This document shows positions 27,326 to 36,295 of a DNA stretch of 64,000 bases, one piece after another. The notes beneath the pieces were generated by a model. That model saw only the letters and a list, made by a program, of their open reading frames with translations. It was not told the origin of the DNA and searched no databases. Source of the DNA: Chitinophaga nivalis (GTDB lineage Bacteria > Bacteroidota > Bacteroidia > Chitinophagales > Chitinophagaceae); contig NZ_JAPDNR010000001.1 in the NCBI RefSeq assembly GCF_025989125.1, forward strand, positions 8,358,087-8,422,086. Reading direction: 5' to 3'. Each line of letters opens with the position of its first letter. The first letter of the stretch is position 1. The translations under genes and the position numbers were made by a program.

Positions 27326-29503
27326 TCAGTAAGCCAGCAGTTCCCGGATGGCCGCTTCTACTTTATCGGCATTCGGCAACATGGTAGCTTCCAATGTCAT
27401 GTTTAAAGGTACGGATGGCAGGTCCATAGCTCCCAGTGTATATACCGGTGCATCCAGCTGCCGGAAACAGTGTTGCTGAATACGGCCGGCAAGCGCCTGT
27501 GCAAAGGAGTTATTCAGCTGTTCTTCCGTAAGTACCAGACATTTGCCGTGGCGTTGCACGGTAGCATATACCAATGCCTCATCCAGCGGAAACAGCGTAC
27601 GCAGGTCAATGATCTCTATATTTCCAGGGAATGCTTTGGCAGCAGCTTTGGCCCAGTATACGCCCATACCATAGGTAATAATACACATAGAGCGTCCTTC
27701 CTGTACATCTTTCGGATGCGCCGGTAATACCACATTACCCTTGCCCAGCGGCAATACGTAATCTGCTGCCGGTTCAATCATCATAGCCTCCAGTGTACCT
27801 GGTACTTTACTCCAGTACAGTCCTTTGTGTTCCAGCATCACCACAGGATTAGGATCCAGAAAAGCTGCTTTCAGCAAGCCTTTCATATCTGCCACATTGG
27901 ATGGATACACCACTTTAATTCCTTTGACGCTCAGCAGCGTTGATTCTATACTGCCGGAATGATAAGGCCCGCCGCCGCCATAGGCGCCAATAGGCACGCG
28001 TATCAGCGTTTGTACCGGATACTTACCGTTACTTAAATAACAGGATTTGGAGATCTCTGTTACCAGCTGGTTAAAACCAGGATAGATATAATCGGCAAAC
28101 TGTACTTCCACAATAGGTTTCACGCCTACTGCAGACAAACCTGCCGTAGCGCCAATGATATACGCCTCCTGGATAGCGGTGTTATATACCCGGTGATCAC
28201 CAAATTTCTCGCCCAGGGTAGCGGCTTCACGGAATACGCCGCCCAGGCGACGACCTACATCCTGGCCATAAAAAATGGCTTCCGGATATTGTTGCATGAT
28301 TTCTTCCACGGCATGCAATGCAGCGTCTACCATGACAGATTTGCTGCCGCCTTCCGGACAGCGGTTGCCCTTTTCTTCCGTCACGGGAGTAGGGGCAAAA
28401 ACGTGTTGCTGTACGGTTTCCGGCAACGGATCGGGCGCAGCTACGGCATTGTCAAAGGCCATAGCAATATCTTTGGCGGCTTTATCGGCAATTTCTTTTA
28501 ATACTTCTTCTTCGACGCCTTCCTCCCGCAACAAAGCGTGCAGTTTAGGCAAAGGATCCCGTTGGGCGTGTTCTGCCAGGTCTTCCGGTGTACGGTACCA
28601 TTCTTTCCTTACGCCGGAAGTATGGTGTCCTAATAAAGGCACCTTGGCCTGTACCAGGATGGGCTTACGTTCTGTGCGTACATAGCTGATGGCTGTTTCC
28701 ATGGCGGTATAGCTGGTGGAAAAGTCGCTGCCATCTATCCGCATACGTTTCAGCCCTTTAAAGCCGCCTGCATATTCATAGGCGTCCATGGCGCGTGCTT
28801 CGGCCGCCGTAACAGAAATCCCCCAGTCGTTGTCCTGTACCAGGTAAATGACCGGTAATTGTTTCAATACCGCAAACTGCAGGGCCTCACTCACCTCACC
28901 TTCCGTTACACTGCCATCTCCCAGCGAGCATACCACTACCGGCAATTCTCCGTCCGGGCCTGTTTTCAGCAGGCCGGATGATAGCTGTTCCAGGTATTGT
29001 ACACCCTGTGCCATGCCAGTGGCGGGTATCACCTGCATACCGGTAGCACTGCTCTGGTGAGGAATCTGTGGTTTGTCTGCCCGTCTGCTGTTGGGATGGC
29101 TGTAATAAGACCGGCCACCGGAAAAAGGATCATCTGCTTTGGCGAGCAGTTGCAGCATCAGCTCATAGGGGGTGAAGCCCATGGCCAGTAACATGCTTTC
29201 ATCGCGGTAATAGGGGCTTACAAAATCCCAGGGGTGCAGTTGCAGGCCGGTGGCAATCTGAATGGCCTCATGACCGCGGGAGGTGGAATGTACGTACTTA
29301 CAAATGGGACGGTTGGCTTCGTAGGTAGCAGCCATAGCACCTGCCTGGCACATCAGGCGATATGCCGTCAGTAAAGTAGTGACTTCACGCATCATCCCGG
29401 CCTCATTGGGGGGTGGCGCTTTTAAAGTTGAAACGCTTGTACTATCTTTAAACACGTAAGACTGTTTTGGTGATGATGGTGGTTTATAAACAATAGTTGC
29501 CAT
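27326..29503 (-). CDS. Fused alpha/beta E1 component of a 2-oxoacid (branched-chain type) dehydrogenase
   Basis: Thiamine-diphosphate enzyme of 725 aa combining the E1 alpha (about 40-370) and beta (about 385-725) chains. It decarboxylates 2-oxo acids for transfer to a lipoyl E2. The ThDP motif is G195-DGSVTEGEV ending at N225 (LVQDNDWGIS). The beta part contains IFYGQDVGRRLGGVF and ADYIYPGFNQLVTEISK. The 2-oxoisovalerate type is most likely. E2 and E3 are not in the window. The first 36 residues look non-conserved, so Met37 (29395) is an alternative start. A marR-like gene diverges 30 bp away, with a palindrome over the E1 start codon. Confidence 0.9.
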   Translation of the reverse strand: MATIVYKPPSSPKQSYVFKDSTSVSTLKAPPPNEAGMMREVTTLLTAYRLMCQAGAMAATYEANRPICKYVHSTSRGHEAIQIATGLQLHPWDFVSPYYRDESMLLAMGFTPYELMLQLLAKADDPFSGGRSYYSHPNSRRADKPQIPHQSSATGMQVIPATGMAQGVQYLEQLSSGLLKTGPDGELPVVVCSLGDGSVTEGEVSEALQFAVLKQLPVIYLVQDNDWGISVTAAEARAMDAYEYAGGFKGLKRMRIDGSDFSTSYTAMETAISYVRTERKPILVQAKVPLLGHHTSGVRKEWYRTPEDLAEHAQRDPLPKLHALLREEGVEEEVLKEIADKAAKDIAMAFDNAVAAPDPLPETVQQHVFAPTPVTEEKGNRCPEGGSKSVMVDAALHAVEEIMQQYPEAIFYGQDVGRRLGGVFREAATLGEKFGDHRVYNTAIQEAYIIGATAGLSAVGVKPIVEVQFADYIYPGFNQLVTEISKSCYLSNGKYPVQTLIRVPIGAYGGGGPYHSGSIESTLLSVKGIKVVYPSNVADMKGLLKAAFLDPNPVVMLEHKGLYWSKVPGTLEAMMIEPAADYVLPLGKGNVVLPAHPKDVQEGRSMCIITYGMGVYWAKAAAKAFPGNIEIIDLRTLFPLDEALVYATVQRHGKCLVLTEEQLNNSFAQALAGRIQQHCFRQLDAPVYTLGAMDLPSVPLNMTLEATMLPNADKVEAAIRELLAY

Positions 29504-29517
29504 AGCAACAGTTGCTA
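29503..29517. promoter_or_regulatory. Candidate MarR operator
   Basis: Perfect palindrome TAGCAAC-A-GTTGCTA in the 30-bp space between the divergent E1 and marR-like genes. It overlaps the first base of the E1 start codon. Position and symmetry fit a site for the adjacent MarR protein. Confidence 0.5.
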
Positions 29518-29533
29518 ATGCAAATTAAATAAT

Positions 29534-29968
29534 ATGACTGATACTTTCGTCAGTAATCCATCTTTTTTTAAGCTGGATGCTACGCTCAAGAAACTGCGCA
29601 ACTATTGGCAAAAAAGCTTTGATGCTCAACGCAAAGACATCACGGTAGATCAATGGCTGCTCATAGAGAATCTATACAAACACAAGAAAACTACCCATAA
29701 CGAATTAGCCCGTAATACTTCGAAGGATATTACTACGATTTCCCGTATTATAGAATTGCTGGTGAAAAAGCAACTGGTTAAAAGAGAAGCAGATGTACAG
29801 GACCGGCGGAAAATATATTTGCAACTGACACCGGAAGGAGTGGAAAAGTATAAAGATGTAAAACCGCTGGTGCATGATATGCGTAAGATTGGCTGGAAAA
29901 CACTGACCGAAGCGGATTACAAGGAGTTAACAAGAATACTGGATACGATATATAGTAATATACCGTAG
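29534..29968 (+). CDS. MarR-family transcriptional regulator
   Basis: Winged-helix regulator of 144 aa. It has the MarR pattern of an N-terminal dimer helix and ITVDQWLLIENLYKHKKTTHNELA. The recognition region is KDITTISRIIELLVKKQLVKRE, followed by the wing DVQDRRKIYLQLTPEGVEKY. It diverges from the E1 gene with a 30-bp spacer carrying a perfect 15-bp palindrome, so it probably controls E1 and itself. The ligand is unknown; a branched-chain keto acid or acyl-CoA would be a natural guess. Confidence 0.88.
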   Translation: MTDTFVSNPSFFKLDATLKKLRNYWQKSFDAQRKDITVDQWLLIENLYKHKKTTHNELARNTSKDITTISRIIELLVKKQLVKREADVQDRRKIYLQLTPEGVEKYKDVKPLVHDMRKIGWKTLTEADYKELTRILDTIYSNIP

Positions 29969-29984
29969 TATTTTTAGCTGATAG

Positions 29985-30025
29985 CAGGTATTTCGCGGAA
30001 GATAACATCTGCTGCGAAATACCTG
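29985..30025. terminator. Hairpin between convergent marR-like and FAH-family genes
   Basis: Perfect 12-bp arms (29985-29996 and 30014-30025) around a 17-nt loop. The position between convergent gene ends makes a bidirectional terminator likely. Confidence 0.6.
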
Positions 30026-30035
30026 ATACGGTTGA

Positions 30036-30647
30036 TTATTTTACGGACAGTTCCAACAGGCTATCGTTTTCAATAAAGGCTTCAAAAGCATCTCCTATCT
30101 GGGTAGGTCCTACTCCTGCAGGCGTACCGGTAAAAATGAGGTCGCCGATGTTCAGGGTAAAGAAACGGGAGATATAAGCTACCAGGAAATCGAAAGAGAA
30201 TAACAGATCTTTGGTATTACCTTGCTGCGCCAGTTCTTTATTTTTATACAGACAGAAGTTGATATCTTTTTTATCCATTTCCGGGGTAATCGGAATAAAG
30301 TTACCTACTACCGCAGAATTATCGAATGATTTGGAAATCTCCCAGGGTAGCCCTTTCGCTTTCAGTTTATCCTGCAGATCACGTGCGGTAAAGTCGATAC
30401 CTACAGAGATATGATCATAGTATTTCTCTGCAAACTTTTCCTGTACATGTTTTCCATTCTTACTAACACGCAGTACCAGCTCACATTCATAATGCAGGTT
30501 GGTGGTAAACTCCGGATAATAAAACGGATGGCTGTTCAGCAATAAAGCATTTTTAGGCTTCATGAACAATACCGGTTCCGCTGGCACTTCATTCTGTAAC
30601 TCCCTGGCATGATCGGCATAGTTTCTACCTACGCAAATAATTTTCAT
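30036..30647 (-). CDS. Fumarylacetoacetate hydrolase (FAH) family protein
   Basis: Protein of 203 aa with only the FAH catalytic fold (MKIICVGRNYADHA, EPVLFMKPKNALL). The metal-site residues are Glu-x-Glu in HYECELVLRV and Asp in SVGIDFTARDLQ. The C-terminal GDLIFTGTPAGVGP loop is typical. Members cleave C-C bonds or decarboxylate acyl-pyruvates and oxaloacetate; substrate choice cannot be read here. It lies downstream of pth, with a possible -7 box at 30697-30704, so it may be transcribed separately. Confidence 0.88.
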   Translation of the reverse strand: MKIICVGRNYADHARELQNEVPAEPVLFMKPKNALLLNSHPFYYPEFTTNLHYECELVLRVSKNGKHVQEKFAEKYYDHISVGIDFTARDLQDKLKAKGLPWEISKSFDNSAVVGNFIPITPEMDKKDINFCLYKNKELAQQGNTKDLLFSFDFLVAYISRFFTLNIGDLIFTGTPAGVGPTQIGDAFEAFIENDSLLELSVK

Positions 30648-30696
30648 AATGCGTGTCGTTTTAAATGATAAATAAAACAGATAACTGTCATATTTA

Positions 30697-30704
30697 CAAA
30701 TTTA
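30697..30704 (-). promoter_or_regulatory. Possible -7 box for the FAH-family gene
   Basis: CAAATTTA on the plus strand reads TAAATTTG on the minus strand, a match to TAnnTTTG. It lies 50 bp upstream of the start and overlaps the pth stop codon. No good -33 box was found. Confidence 0.3.
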
Positions 30705-31283
30705 CTTTACGGATGGGAAAGTAAGTTTATTATATTCATTCATGGTACGGGCAAGGCCAATGCTGGCGAAGCTTTCAATAATTTCGGTGCTTTTATCGAT
30801 TTTCTCCTGTACCACCGGCATTTCTGTATTTTTCCATTTGCCCAATACAAATTCTACCTGTCTGCCTTTCGGATAGTTATTGCCGATCCCGAAGCGGAGC
30901 CGCGGATACTGATTGGTACCCAGCGATTCCTGGATGCTTTTAAGACCATTGTGGCCAGCATCGCTTCCACCGGGGCGCAAGCGGATTACATCCAGTGGCA
31001 AGGCCAGTTCATCTACAATTACCAGGAGGTTTTCTACCGGAATCTTTTCCTTGTCCAGCCAGTATTTAATGGCTTTCCCACTGAGGTTCATATAGGTAGT
31101 GGGTTTGATCACAATAAATACCTTTCCTTTCCACCGGCATTCTGCTACTTCTGCCAGCCGATCGTTGTTGAAAGTAACTTTATGTCTGGCGGCAAAAGCA
31201 TCTGCCACATCAAATCCAATATTATGGCGGGTTTGCTGATATTCAGCACCTATGTTACCCAATCCGGCTATTAAATATTTCAT
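30702..31283 (-). CDS. pth: Peptidyl-tRNA hydrolase
   Basis: Housekeeping cytosolic enzyme of 193 aa that frees tRNA from dropped-off peptidyl-tRNA. It shows GLGNIGAEYQQTRHNIGFDVAD with the catalytic His in TRHN, plus PTTYMNLSGKA, DELALPLDVIRLRPGGSDAGHNGLKSI and RLRFGIGN, all Pth hallmarks. Length is normal. It lies downstream of rplY, a pairing common in bacteria, but a hairpin terminator separates the two. Confidence 0.96.
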   Translation of the reverse strand: MKYLIAGLGNIGAEYQQTRHNIGFDVADAFAARHKVTFNNDRLAEVAECRWKGKVFIVIKPTTYMNLSGKAIKYWLDKEKIPVENLLVIVDELALPLDVIRLRPGGSDAGHNGLKSIQESLGTNQYPRLRFGIGNNYPKGRQVEFVLGKWKNTEMPVVQEKIDKSTEIIESFASIGLARTMNEYNKLTFPSVK

Positions 31284-31432
31284 GGTCTTCTTCTGATTCT
31301 GAGATGAAAAATCAGGCAGGCGTACCGGTGGAACAGGTAGCGCGCATATACGCCTTCCATGATCTTTGCCGATAAGTTTGTGTGCTCACCTGTTTCAAAT
31401 GGCCGCTCAGGAACAGCCGCTTTTTCAAAAAT

Positions 31433-31464
31433 AAAAAGCCTCCCTTTAAAAGAGAGGCTTTTTT
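31433..31464 (-). terminator. Terminator of rplY
   Basis: Stem AAAAGCCTC/GAGGCTTTT with flanking A and T runs on both sides, immediately downstream of the rplY stop on the minus strand. Confidence 0.8.
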
Positions 31465-31483
31465 GAAAAATATTTCTAAAAGA

Positions 31484-32074
31484 TTATTTCTTTTTAGCGT
31501 CTTTTTCAGCAGTTGCTTCTTCCTGACGCAGCTGACGGGTCATTACTACTGAAGCGATAGGAATACGTGGAGAATTGGTGATTTCGATACCTTCTACTTT
31601 CACGTCTTCAACACGGATGTTTTCGTTCAGTTCCAGGTTATCGATATTAACTTCGATAGTTTCTACCAGGAATTTAGGTAATGCTTTTACTTTCAGTGCT
31701 TTCAGTTTGCTAACCAGTTTACCACCAGCTTTAACACCTACAGAAGAACCAACCAGTTTGATAGGCAGGGTAACTGCTACCAGTTTGTCTTCTACCAGTT
31801 CCATGAAGTCGATGTGAGACAGTTCGTCCGTCACTACATCAAACTGCAGGTCTTTCAATACGCATCTGTAAGATTTATCACCCAGTTTAACTTCTGCAAT
31901 CTGGAAAGCTGCAGTGTAAACTAATGATTTGAATGCTTTGGCAGGAGCTGAAAAATTAACAGTTTCTGCACCCCCGTAAATAACGCAAGGCACTTGTTCC
32001 TCAGAACGGATCTGGCGGGTGGCTTTTTTGCCGAATTCGCTCCTGAGTTGTCCTTCGATGGTTATTGTGTTCAT
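31484..32074 (-). CDS. rplY: 50S ribosomal protein L25 (Ctc/TL5 long form)
   Basis: Protein of 196 aa that binds 5S rRNA. The N-terminal L25 domain (about 1-90) contains ITIEGQLRSEFGKKATRQIR and VPCVIYGGAETV. The C-terminal TL5-type beta domain (about 100-180) contains VAVTLPIKLVGSSVGVKAGG. The tail is rich in Glu and Lys, as in other Bacteroidota. It is encoded 40 bp downstream of prs and is probably co-transcribed with it. Confidence 0.95.
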   Translation of the reverse strand: MNTITIEGQLRSEFGKKATRQIRSEEQVPCVIYGGAETVNFSAPAKAFKSLVYTAAFQIAEVKLGDKSYRCVLKDLQFDVVTDELSHIDFMELVEDKLVAVTLPIKLVGSSVGVKAGGKLVSKLKALKVKALPKFLVETIEVNIDNLELNENIRVEDVKVEGIEITNSPRIPIASVVMTRQLRQEEATAEKDAKKK

Positions 32075-32114
32075 TGTTTAAACAATTTATATTGATTATA
32101 AAAATACTACGTTA

Positions 32115-33083
32115 TCAATCTCCCCGGCGCTGACTGTGTATGAACAGGTTGGTGATAGACTTGTTCTCGTGCATGTTGCGGATTGCCACTGCAAAAAGTT
32201 CTGCTACCGTGATCACTTTGATCTTACTGCTTACACTGTCTGCTTTAAGCGGAATGGTATCACATACCACCATTTCTTCCAGTACGGAGTTTTCGATATT
32301 TTCATACGCTTTGCCGCTGAAAACGGGATGCGTACAAAATGCCCGAACGCTTCTCGCACCTTTCTCCTTTAACAGATTCGCTGCTTTGGACAATGTACCG
32401 GCAGTATCACAGATATCATCAATGAGTACTATGTTCCTGTCTGTTACATCACCAATCACTACCATGGAAGCTATTTCATTGGCGCGTTTACGATGTTTAT
32501 CGCAAATCACCATGTCAGCATTGAAGTAAGACGCTACTTCACGTACCCGGTTAGTGCTACCCACGTCAGGGGACGCAAAGGTAAGATTTTCCAGCTTTAA
32601 ATTCTCGATATAAGGGATAAAAATTGCAGAGCTATCCAGGTGATCCACCGGAATATCAAAGAATCCCTGAATCTGTGGTGCGTGTAAGTCCATCGTTATC
32701 ACCCTGTTAGCTCCTGCTGAGGTCAGCAGATTTGCTACCAGTTTGGATCCGATAGCCACACGGGGCTTATCTTTCCTGTCTTGCCGGGCAAAGCCGAAGT
32801 AAGGGATCACGGCCGTGATGTAGCCTGCAGAAGCGCGCTTTGCAGCATCAATCATCAGCAACAGCTCCATCAGGTTATCTGAAGGTGCGTTGGTGCCCTG
32901 AATCAGGAAAACATAATCACCACGAATACTTTCCAGAAAAACGGGCTGAAATTCGCCGTCACTGAACTTCTGGATTTTTACTTTACCAAGGCCGCCATTG
33001 AGTCCTCTGCCATATTTACTGGCAATTTTCTCAGCTAATGCCGGATTACTGTTGCCTGTGAAAATTTTTACTGAAGGTTGCAT
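32115..33083 (-). CDS. prs: Ribose-phosphate pyrophosphokinase (PRPP synthetase)
   Basis: Enzyme of 322 aa that makes PRPP from ribose 5-phosphate and ATP for nucleotide, His and Trp synthesis. Family marks are the opening KIFTGNSNPALAEKIA, KFSDGEFQPVFLESIRG, PYFGFARQDRKDKPR, the divalent-metal site TMDLHAPQIQGFFDIPVDHL and the PRPP loop NIVLIDDICDTAGTL. The length is standard. A -7 box (33109-33116) lies 25 bp upstream of the start, so prs-rplY likely forms one unit. Confidence 0.97.
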   Translation of the reverse strand: MQPSVKIFTGNSNPALAEKIASKYGRGLNGGLGKVKIQKFSDGEFQPVFLESIRGDYVFLIQGTNAPSDNLMELLLMIDAAKRASAGYITAVIPYFGFARQDRKDKPRVAIGSKLVANLLTSAGANRVITMDLHAPQIQGFFDIPVDHLDSSAIFIPYIENLKLENLTFASPDVGSTNRVREVASYFNADMVICDKHRKRANEIASMVVIGDVTDRNIVLIDDICDTAGTLSKAANLLKEKGARSVRAFCTHPVFSGKAYENIENSVLEEMVVCDTIPLKADSVSSKIKVITVAELFAVAIRNMHENKSITNLFIHSQRRGD

Positions 33084-33108
33084 ACTAGATACTAGTGGAA
33101 AAGAGGTG

Positions 33109-33116
33109 CAAAACTA
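33109..33116 (-). promoter_or_regulatory. -7 promoter box of prs-rplY
   Basis: Minus-strand TAGTTTTG matches TAnnTTTG exactly, 25 bp upstream of the prs ATG. The -33 element is not clear. Confidence 0.45.
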
Positions 33117-33326
33117 TGATTTTTGGGTGTACCAGCCTGAATTTTTTTTCACACAAATTTCATATACACAATAATTATTAATCATAATAACATATATAAC
33201 AATATTAAATGAAAGAGACAGCTGGCTAAAATTTTACATTGGGCCACCCGTTCTACGAGCTATTTTGCCTCCCGCGCAAGGCCGGAAAAATGTAGCCGGG
33301 GGGATAAGGGATCAGAAAGGGATTCG

Positions 33327-33334
33327 TATATTTG
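33327..33334 (+). promoter_or_regulatory. -7 promoter box of radC
   Basis: TATATTTG matches TAnnTTTG. A transcription start about 7 nt downstream would fall at or just before ATG 33344, making a start at 33353 or 33389 more plausible or the mRNA nearly leaderless. Confidence 0.4.
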
Positions 33335-33343
33335 GTGAAATGA

Positions 33344-34060
33344 ATGGATGTCATGTTTGTTAATGTTAACCCGGTTCCACACCTGGCCATGCACCAATGG
33401 CCCGAATCCGAACAACCAAGGGAAAAGCTTGTCAATAAAGGCCCGGACGCCTTAAACGACGCCGAATTGCTGGCCATACTGTTACATACCGGCCATAAAA
33501 GTAAGTCTGCCCTGGAACTGGCCCGCGAAATACTACGGCTGGCAGGCAACAACCTCTCCGAACTGGGCAAAATTAGCGTAAACCAGCTGCAGCAGCTACG
33601 CGGCATGGGCTATGCCAAGGCTGTTACTGTTATCGCAGCCATGGAGCTGGCCAGGAGAAGGCAAGCCGGTAATATTCACAAAAAAACCGTCATCCGCAAC
33701 GGCGCCGATGCGGCCCTCTTTTTTAAACCGCTCCTCGCCGATCACAGGTACGAAACCTTTTACGTGATGTTTCTGAATCATGCCAATAAGGTACTGCATT
33801 ACAGGTGTGTCAGCCATGGCGGGATGACCAGCACCGTGGTAGATCCCCGGCTTATTTTCCGGGAAGCGCTGGAAGTACACGCCACCCGGCTGGTATTATG
33901 CCACAACCACCCTTCCGGGAACCTGCGCCCCAGCCAGGCCGATATCCGCATTACCCACAAAATAAAAGAAGTAGGTCAGCTCTTTGATATGGAGATACTC
34001 GACCACATCATTGTTGCCGAAACCGGCTACTGCAGCCTCGCCGAAGAAGGTATGCTCTAA
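33344..34060 (+). CDS. radC: RadC family JAB/MPN-domain protein
   Basis: Protein of up to 238 aa. An N-terminal helix-hairpin-helix part (ALNDAELLAILLHTG, LRGMGYAKAVTVIAAMELARRR) is followed by a JAB1/MPN metalloprotease-like domain. Its metal motif H-N-H-P-S-G, with a downstream Asp (SQAD), lies at about residues 186-200. The cellular role of RadC remains uncertain despite the name. The start is ambiguous: ATG 33344, 33353 or 33389. The last gives MHQWPESEQPREKL, the usual family N-terminus. Confidence 0.92.
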   Translation: MDVMFVNVNPVPHLAMHQWPESEQPREKLVNKGPDALNDAELLAILLHTGHKSKSALELAREILRLAGNNLSELGKISVNQLQQLRGMGYAKAVTVIAAMELARRRQAGNIHKKTVIRNGADAALFFKPLLADHRYETFYVMFLNHANKVLHYRCVSHGGMTSTVVDPRLIFREALEVHATRLVLCHNHPSGNLRPSQADIRITHKIKEVGQLFDMEILDHIIVAETGYCSLAEEGML

Positions 34061-34075
34061 CCGCAGCTTTGCCCG

Positions 34076-34108
34076 GTATCCTGCAGCAGCCGGACTGCAG
34101 CAGGATAC
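34076..34108 (+). terminator. Probable terminator of radC
   Basis: Nine-bp stem GTATCCTGC/GCAGGATAC just after the radC stop. There is no long T run. Confidence 0.45.
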
Positions 34109-34186
34109 CCGTACCCCTCCCCGAAAGAACTAGATTTCTAAATCATTAAATCTAATTACTTTCGCACATATTTATTAAGTTCCCAT

Positions 34187-35173
34187 ATGCTCAAAATAGG
34201 ACTCTTCGGGGTAGGACATCTAGGTAAAATACACCTCTCTCAGCTGGTAACCATGAAAGACGTGGAAGTGGTTGGATTCTATGATCCCAGCAATGCCAAT
34301 GCTGCCAGCATTATAGAACAATATAATATCCCCCGCTTTACCATGGCGGAAGAGCTGATACAACTCGTAGATGCGATTGATATTGTAGCGCCTACCACCC
34401 TGCACTTCAAACTGTGTGAGCTGGCTATCCGTAACGGCAAACATATTTTCGTGGAAAAACCCATGACCAATACCATGGATGAAGCCAAAACACTGGTGAA
34501 ACTGGTGGATGAGGCCAATATCAAATTCCAGGTAGGACATGTGGAAAGATTCAATCCCGCTTTTCTGGCGCTGAAAGGATATGACCTCAAACCCATGTTT
34601 ATCGAAGTACATCGCCTCGCTGAGTTTAACCCACGCGGTACCGATGTAAGCGTCATCCTGGATCTGATGATCCACGACATTGACATTGTGCTGAGTATTG
34701 TGAAGTCTACGGTGAGTCGTATTTCTGCCAGTGGTGTAGCCGTGATGAGCGACACGCCGGATATTGCCAACGTACGCATCGAATTCCATAATGGCTGCGT
34801 AGCCAACCTGACTTCCAGCCGTATCTCCCTGAAGAAAATGCGCAAAATGCGCCTGTTCCAGAAAGATGCCTATATCGGTATCGACTTCCTGGACAAAAAA
34901 TCAGAGATCATCAAGCTGAAAACACCCGAAGATGAAGGCTTATTTACCCTGGATATTGAAACCAACAGCGGTAAAAAAACCATCGCGATCGATAATCCGG
35001 AAGTTAAACAGTCCAATGCTATCCGCATGGAACTGGAACTCTTCCGCGACGCCATCCTGCAAAACAAACCCGTAGCGGTAAATGCTATCGACGGTTTACA
35101 AGCCATGGATGTAGCGCACCAGATCCTGCAAAAAATCAACAAAGGCCTGTCTGAAACAGCTGCCGCCAAATAA
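34187..35173 (+). CDS. Gfo/Idh/MocA-family NAD(P)-dependent oxidoreductase
   Basis: Enzyme of 328 aa. The N-terminal Rossmann fold has GLFGVGHLGKIHLSQL. The family E-K-P motif is in HIFVEKPMTNTMDEA, followed by the second domain with VGHVERFNPAF and MIHDIDIVLSIV. Relatives act on sugars or sugar derivatives; the substrate is not evident. It stands alone between radC and ispD and is followed by a very strong terminator. Confidence 0.9.
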   Translation: MLKIGLFGVGHLGKIHLSQLVTMKDVEVVGFYDPSNANAASIIEQYNIPRFTMAEELIQLVDAIDIVAPTTLHFKLCELAIRNGKHIFVEKPMTNTMDEAKTLVKLVDEANIKFQVGHVERFNPAFLALKGYDLKPMFIEVHRLAEFNPRGTDVSVILDLMIHDIDIVLSIVKSTVSRISASGVAVMSDTPDIANVRIEFHNGCVANLTSSRISLKKMRKMRLFQKDAYIGIDFLDKKSEIIKLKTPEDEGLFTLDIETNSGKKTIAIDNPEVKQSNAIRMELELFRDAILQNKPVAVNAIDGLQAMDVAHQILQKINKGLSETAAAK

Positions 35174-35189
35174 TTATATTTATCATACC

Positions 35190-35262
35190 AAACGCTGTAA
35201 GTCCGTTGGCTGCTGATCTTCCGGGATCAATGGTGACCTGCCGGACTTACAGCGTTTTTTTT
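35190..35262 (+). terminator. Strong terminator of the Gfo/Idh gene
   Basis: Perfect 15-bp arms (35191-35205 and 35242-35256) followed by T8, 18 bp after the stop codon. Confidence 0.85.
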
Positions 35263-35338
35263 ATGGCGCATTCCGACTCCGTTCCGCCACAAAGCAATCC
35301 CCCCGGCGAATCACTTATCTTCATAACATACATAGCAA

Positions 35339-35369
35339 TGCCATGGCTGCTGTAACAGCAACACGGCAT
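35339..35369. terminator. Possible hairpin terminator after ispD
   Basis: ATGCC/GGCAT outer and TGCTG-TAA-CAGCA inner pairing, downstream of the ispD stop on the minus strand. The structure is imperfect. Confidence 0.3.
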
Positions 35370-35435
35370 TCACGGTAAATAATATATTATAGCTAATAAT
35401 CTCCCGGCGTATAGCCGATAACGTAACGCCGTTTA

Positions 35436-36137
35436 TCAGCGTATGCCAGATGGCTCTCCTGAACGGTCGGCCAGCAAAGCTGCCGCAATGGTCAGATCCA
35501 GCGGCCGGGTAATTTTAATGTTGGCTTCTTCTCCGGGAACCAGGTGTACGGTATGTCCCAGGTGTTCTACTACGGTAGCTTCGTCCGTAAACAGCGGGTT
35601 ATAGGGCAGGTCAAAAGCCGGTAATATCAGGTCGGATAAAAAGGTTTGAGGCGTCTGAATAATTTTATAACGGTCCCGGTCTACAGCAGCATTCTTTTCT
35701 CCGGTGATTTCCCGGATACTGTCTTTCATATCAATCACCGGAATGGCGCTACCATACTGCAAAGCGGCTTCATAACAGGTATGGATCAACGTAGTGGATA
35801 CCAGCGGGCGTACACCATCGTGAACAAATACCACTGTATCTACGGTCACCTGTTGTAATCCGTTGCGAACAGAGTGGAAACGGGTTTCGCCGCCCTTCAC
35901 CAGGGTAATGGTTGGCAATGGGGTGAAGTCTGCCAGTAAGCCGCGAACCTCATTGAAATGCGCCTCCGGCACTACCAATACAACTTCCATATCTGTATAG
36001 GCATCGGCAAAGGCACGGATGGTATGATACAATACCGGCCGGCCAGCCAGGTCCATGAATTGTTTGGGAACGGCACTCTTCATCCGGGTACCAGACCCTC
36101 CTGCTACGATGATGGCTGTTTTTTTCCGCTGTTGCAT
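35436..36137 (-). CDS. ispD: 2-C-methyl-D-erythritol 4-phosphate cytidylyltransferase
   Basis: MEP (non-mevalonate) isoprenoid pathway enzyme of 233 aa that makes CDP-methylerythritol. It has the nucleotidyltransferase signature IIVAGGSGTRMKSAVPKQFM, the VFVHDGVRPLVS metal/CTP segment, and IIQTPQTFLSDLILPAF. The length is normal. It is separated from the upstream queA by a terminator, so it probably has its own promoter in 36138-36250, though no consensus box was recognised there. Confidence 0.95.
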   Translation of the reverse strand: MQQRKKTAIIVAGGSGTRMKSAVPKQFMDLAGRPVLYHTIRAFADAYTDMEVVLVVPEAHFNEVRGLLADFTPLPTITLVKGGETRFHSVRNGLQQVTVDTVVFVHDGVRPLVSTTLIHTCYEAALQYGSAIPVIDMKDSIREITGEKNAAVDRDRYKIIQTPQTFLSDLILPAFDLPYNPLFTDEATVVEHLGHTVHLVPGEEANIKITRPLDLTIAAALLADRSGEPSGIR

Positions 36138-36250
36138 GTAATAGGTTGTTGGTCAATTTCAACCGGCAGTATCCTGCCTCCCGGCCTGGATTAAATATAT
36201 ACTGCAAGAGTGCCGGTACAAGGCACCCGGCAGCAGCCGGATTAAACAAA

Positions 36251-36276
36251 AAATCCCCTGCCGGCGGCAGAGGATT
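36251..36276 (-). terminator. Terminator of queA
   Basis: AAATCC..CTGCC/GGCAG..GGATTT stem directly downstream of the queA stop, with an A-rich tract on the plus strand giving a U-run on the minus transcript. Confidence 0.75.
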
Positions 36277-36295
36277 TCTCTGAATTCAATTATGC

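Noticed and set aside
31284..33343. tRNA or riboswitch in the gaps around rplY and prs
   Set aside because: No cloverleaf, T-loop sequence or known aptamer pattern was found by eye in these short gaps.
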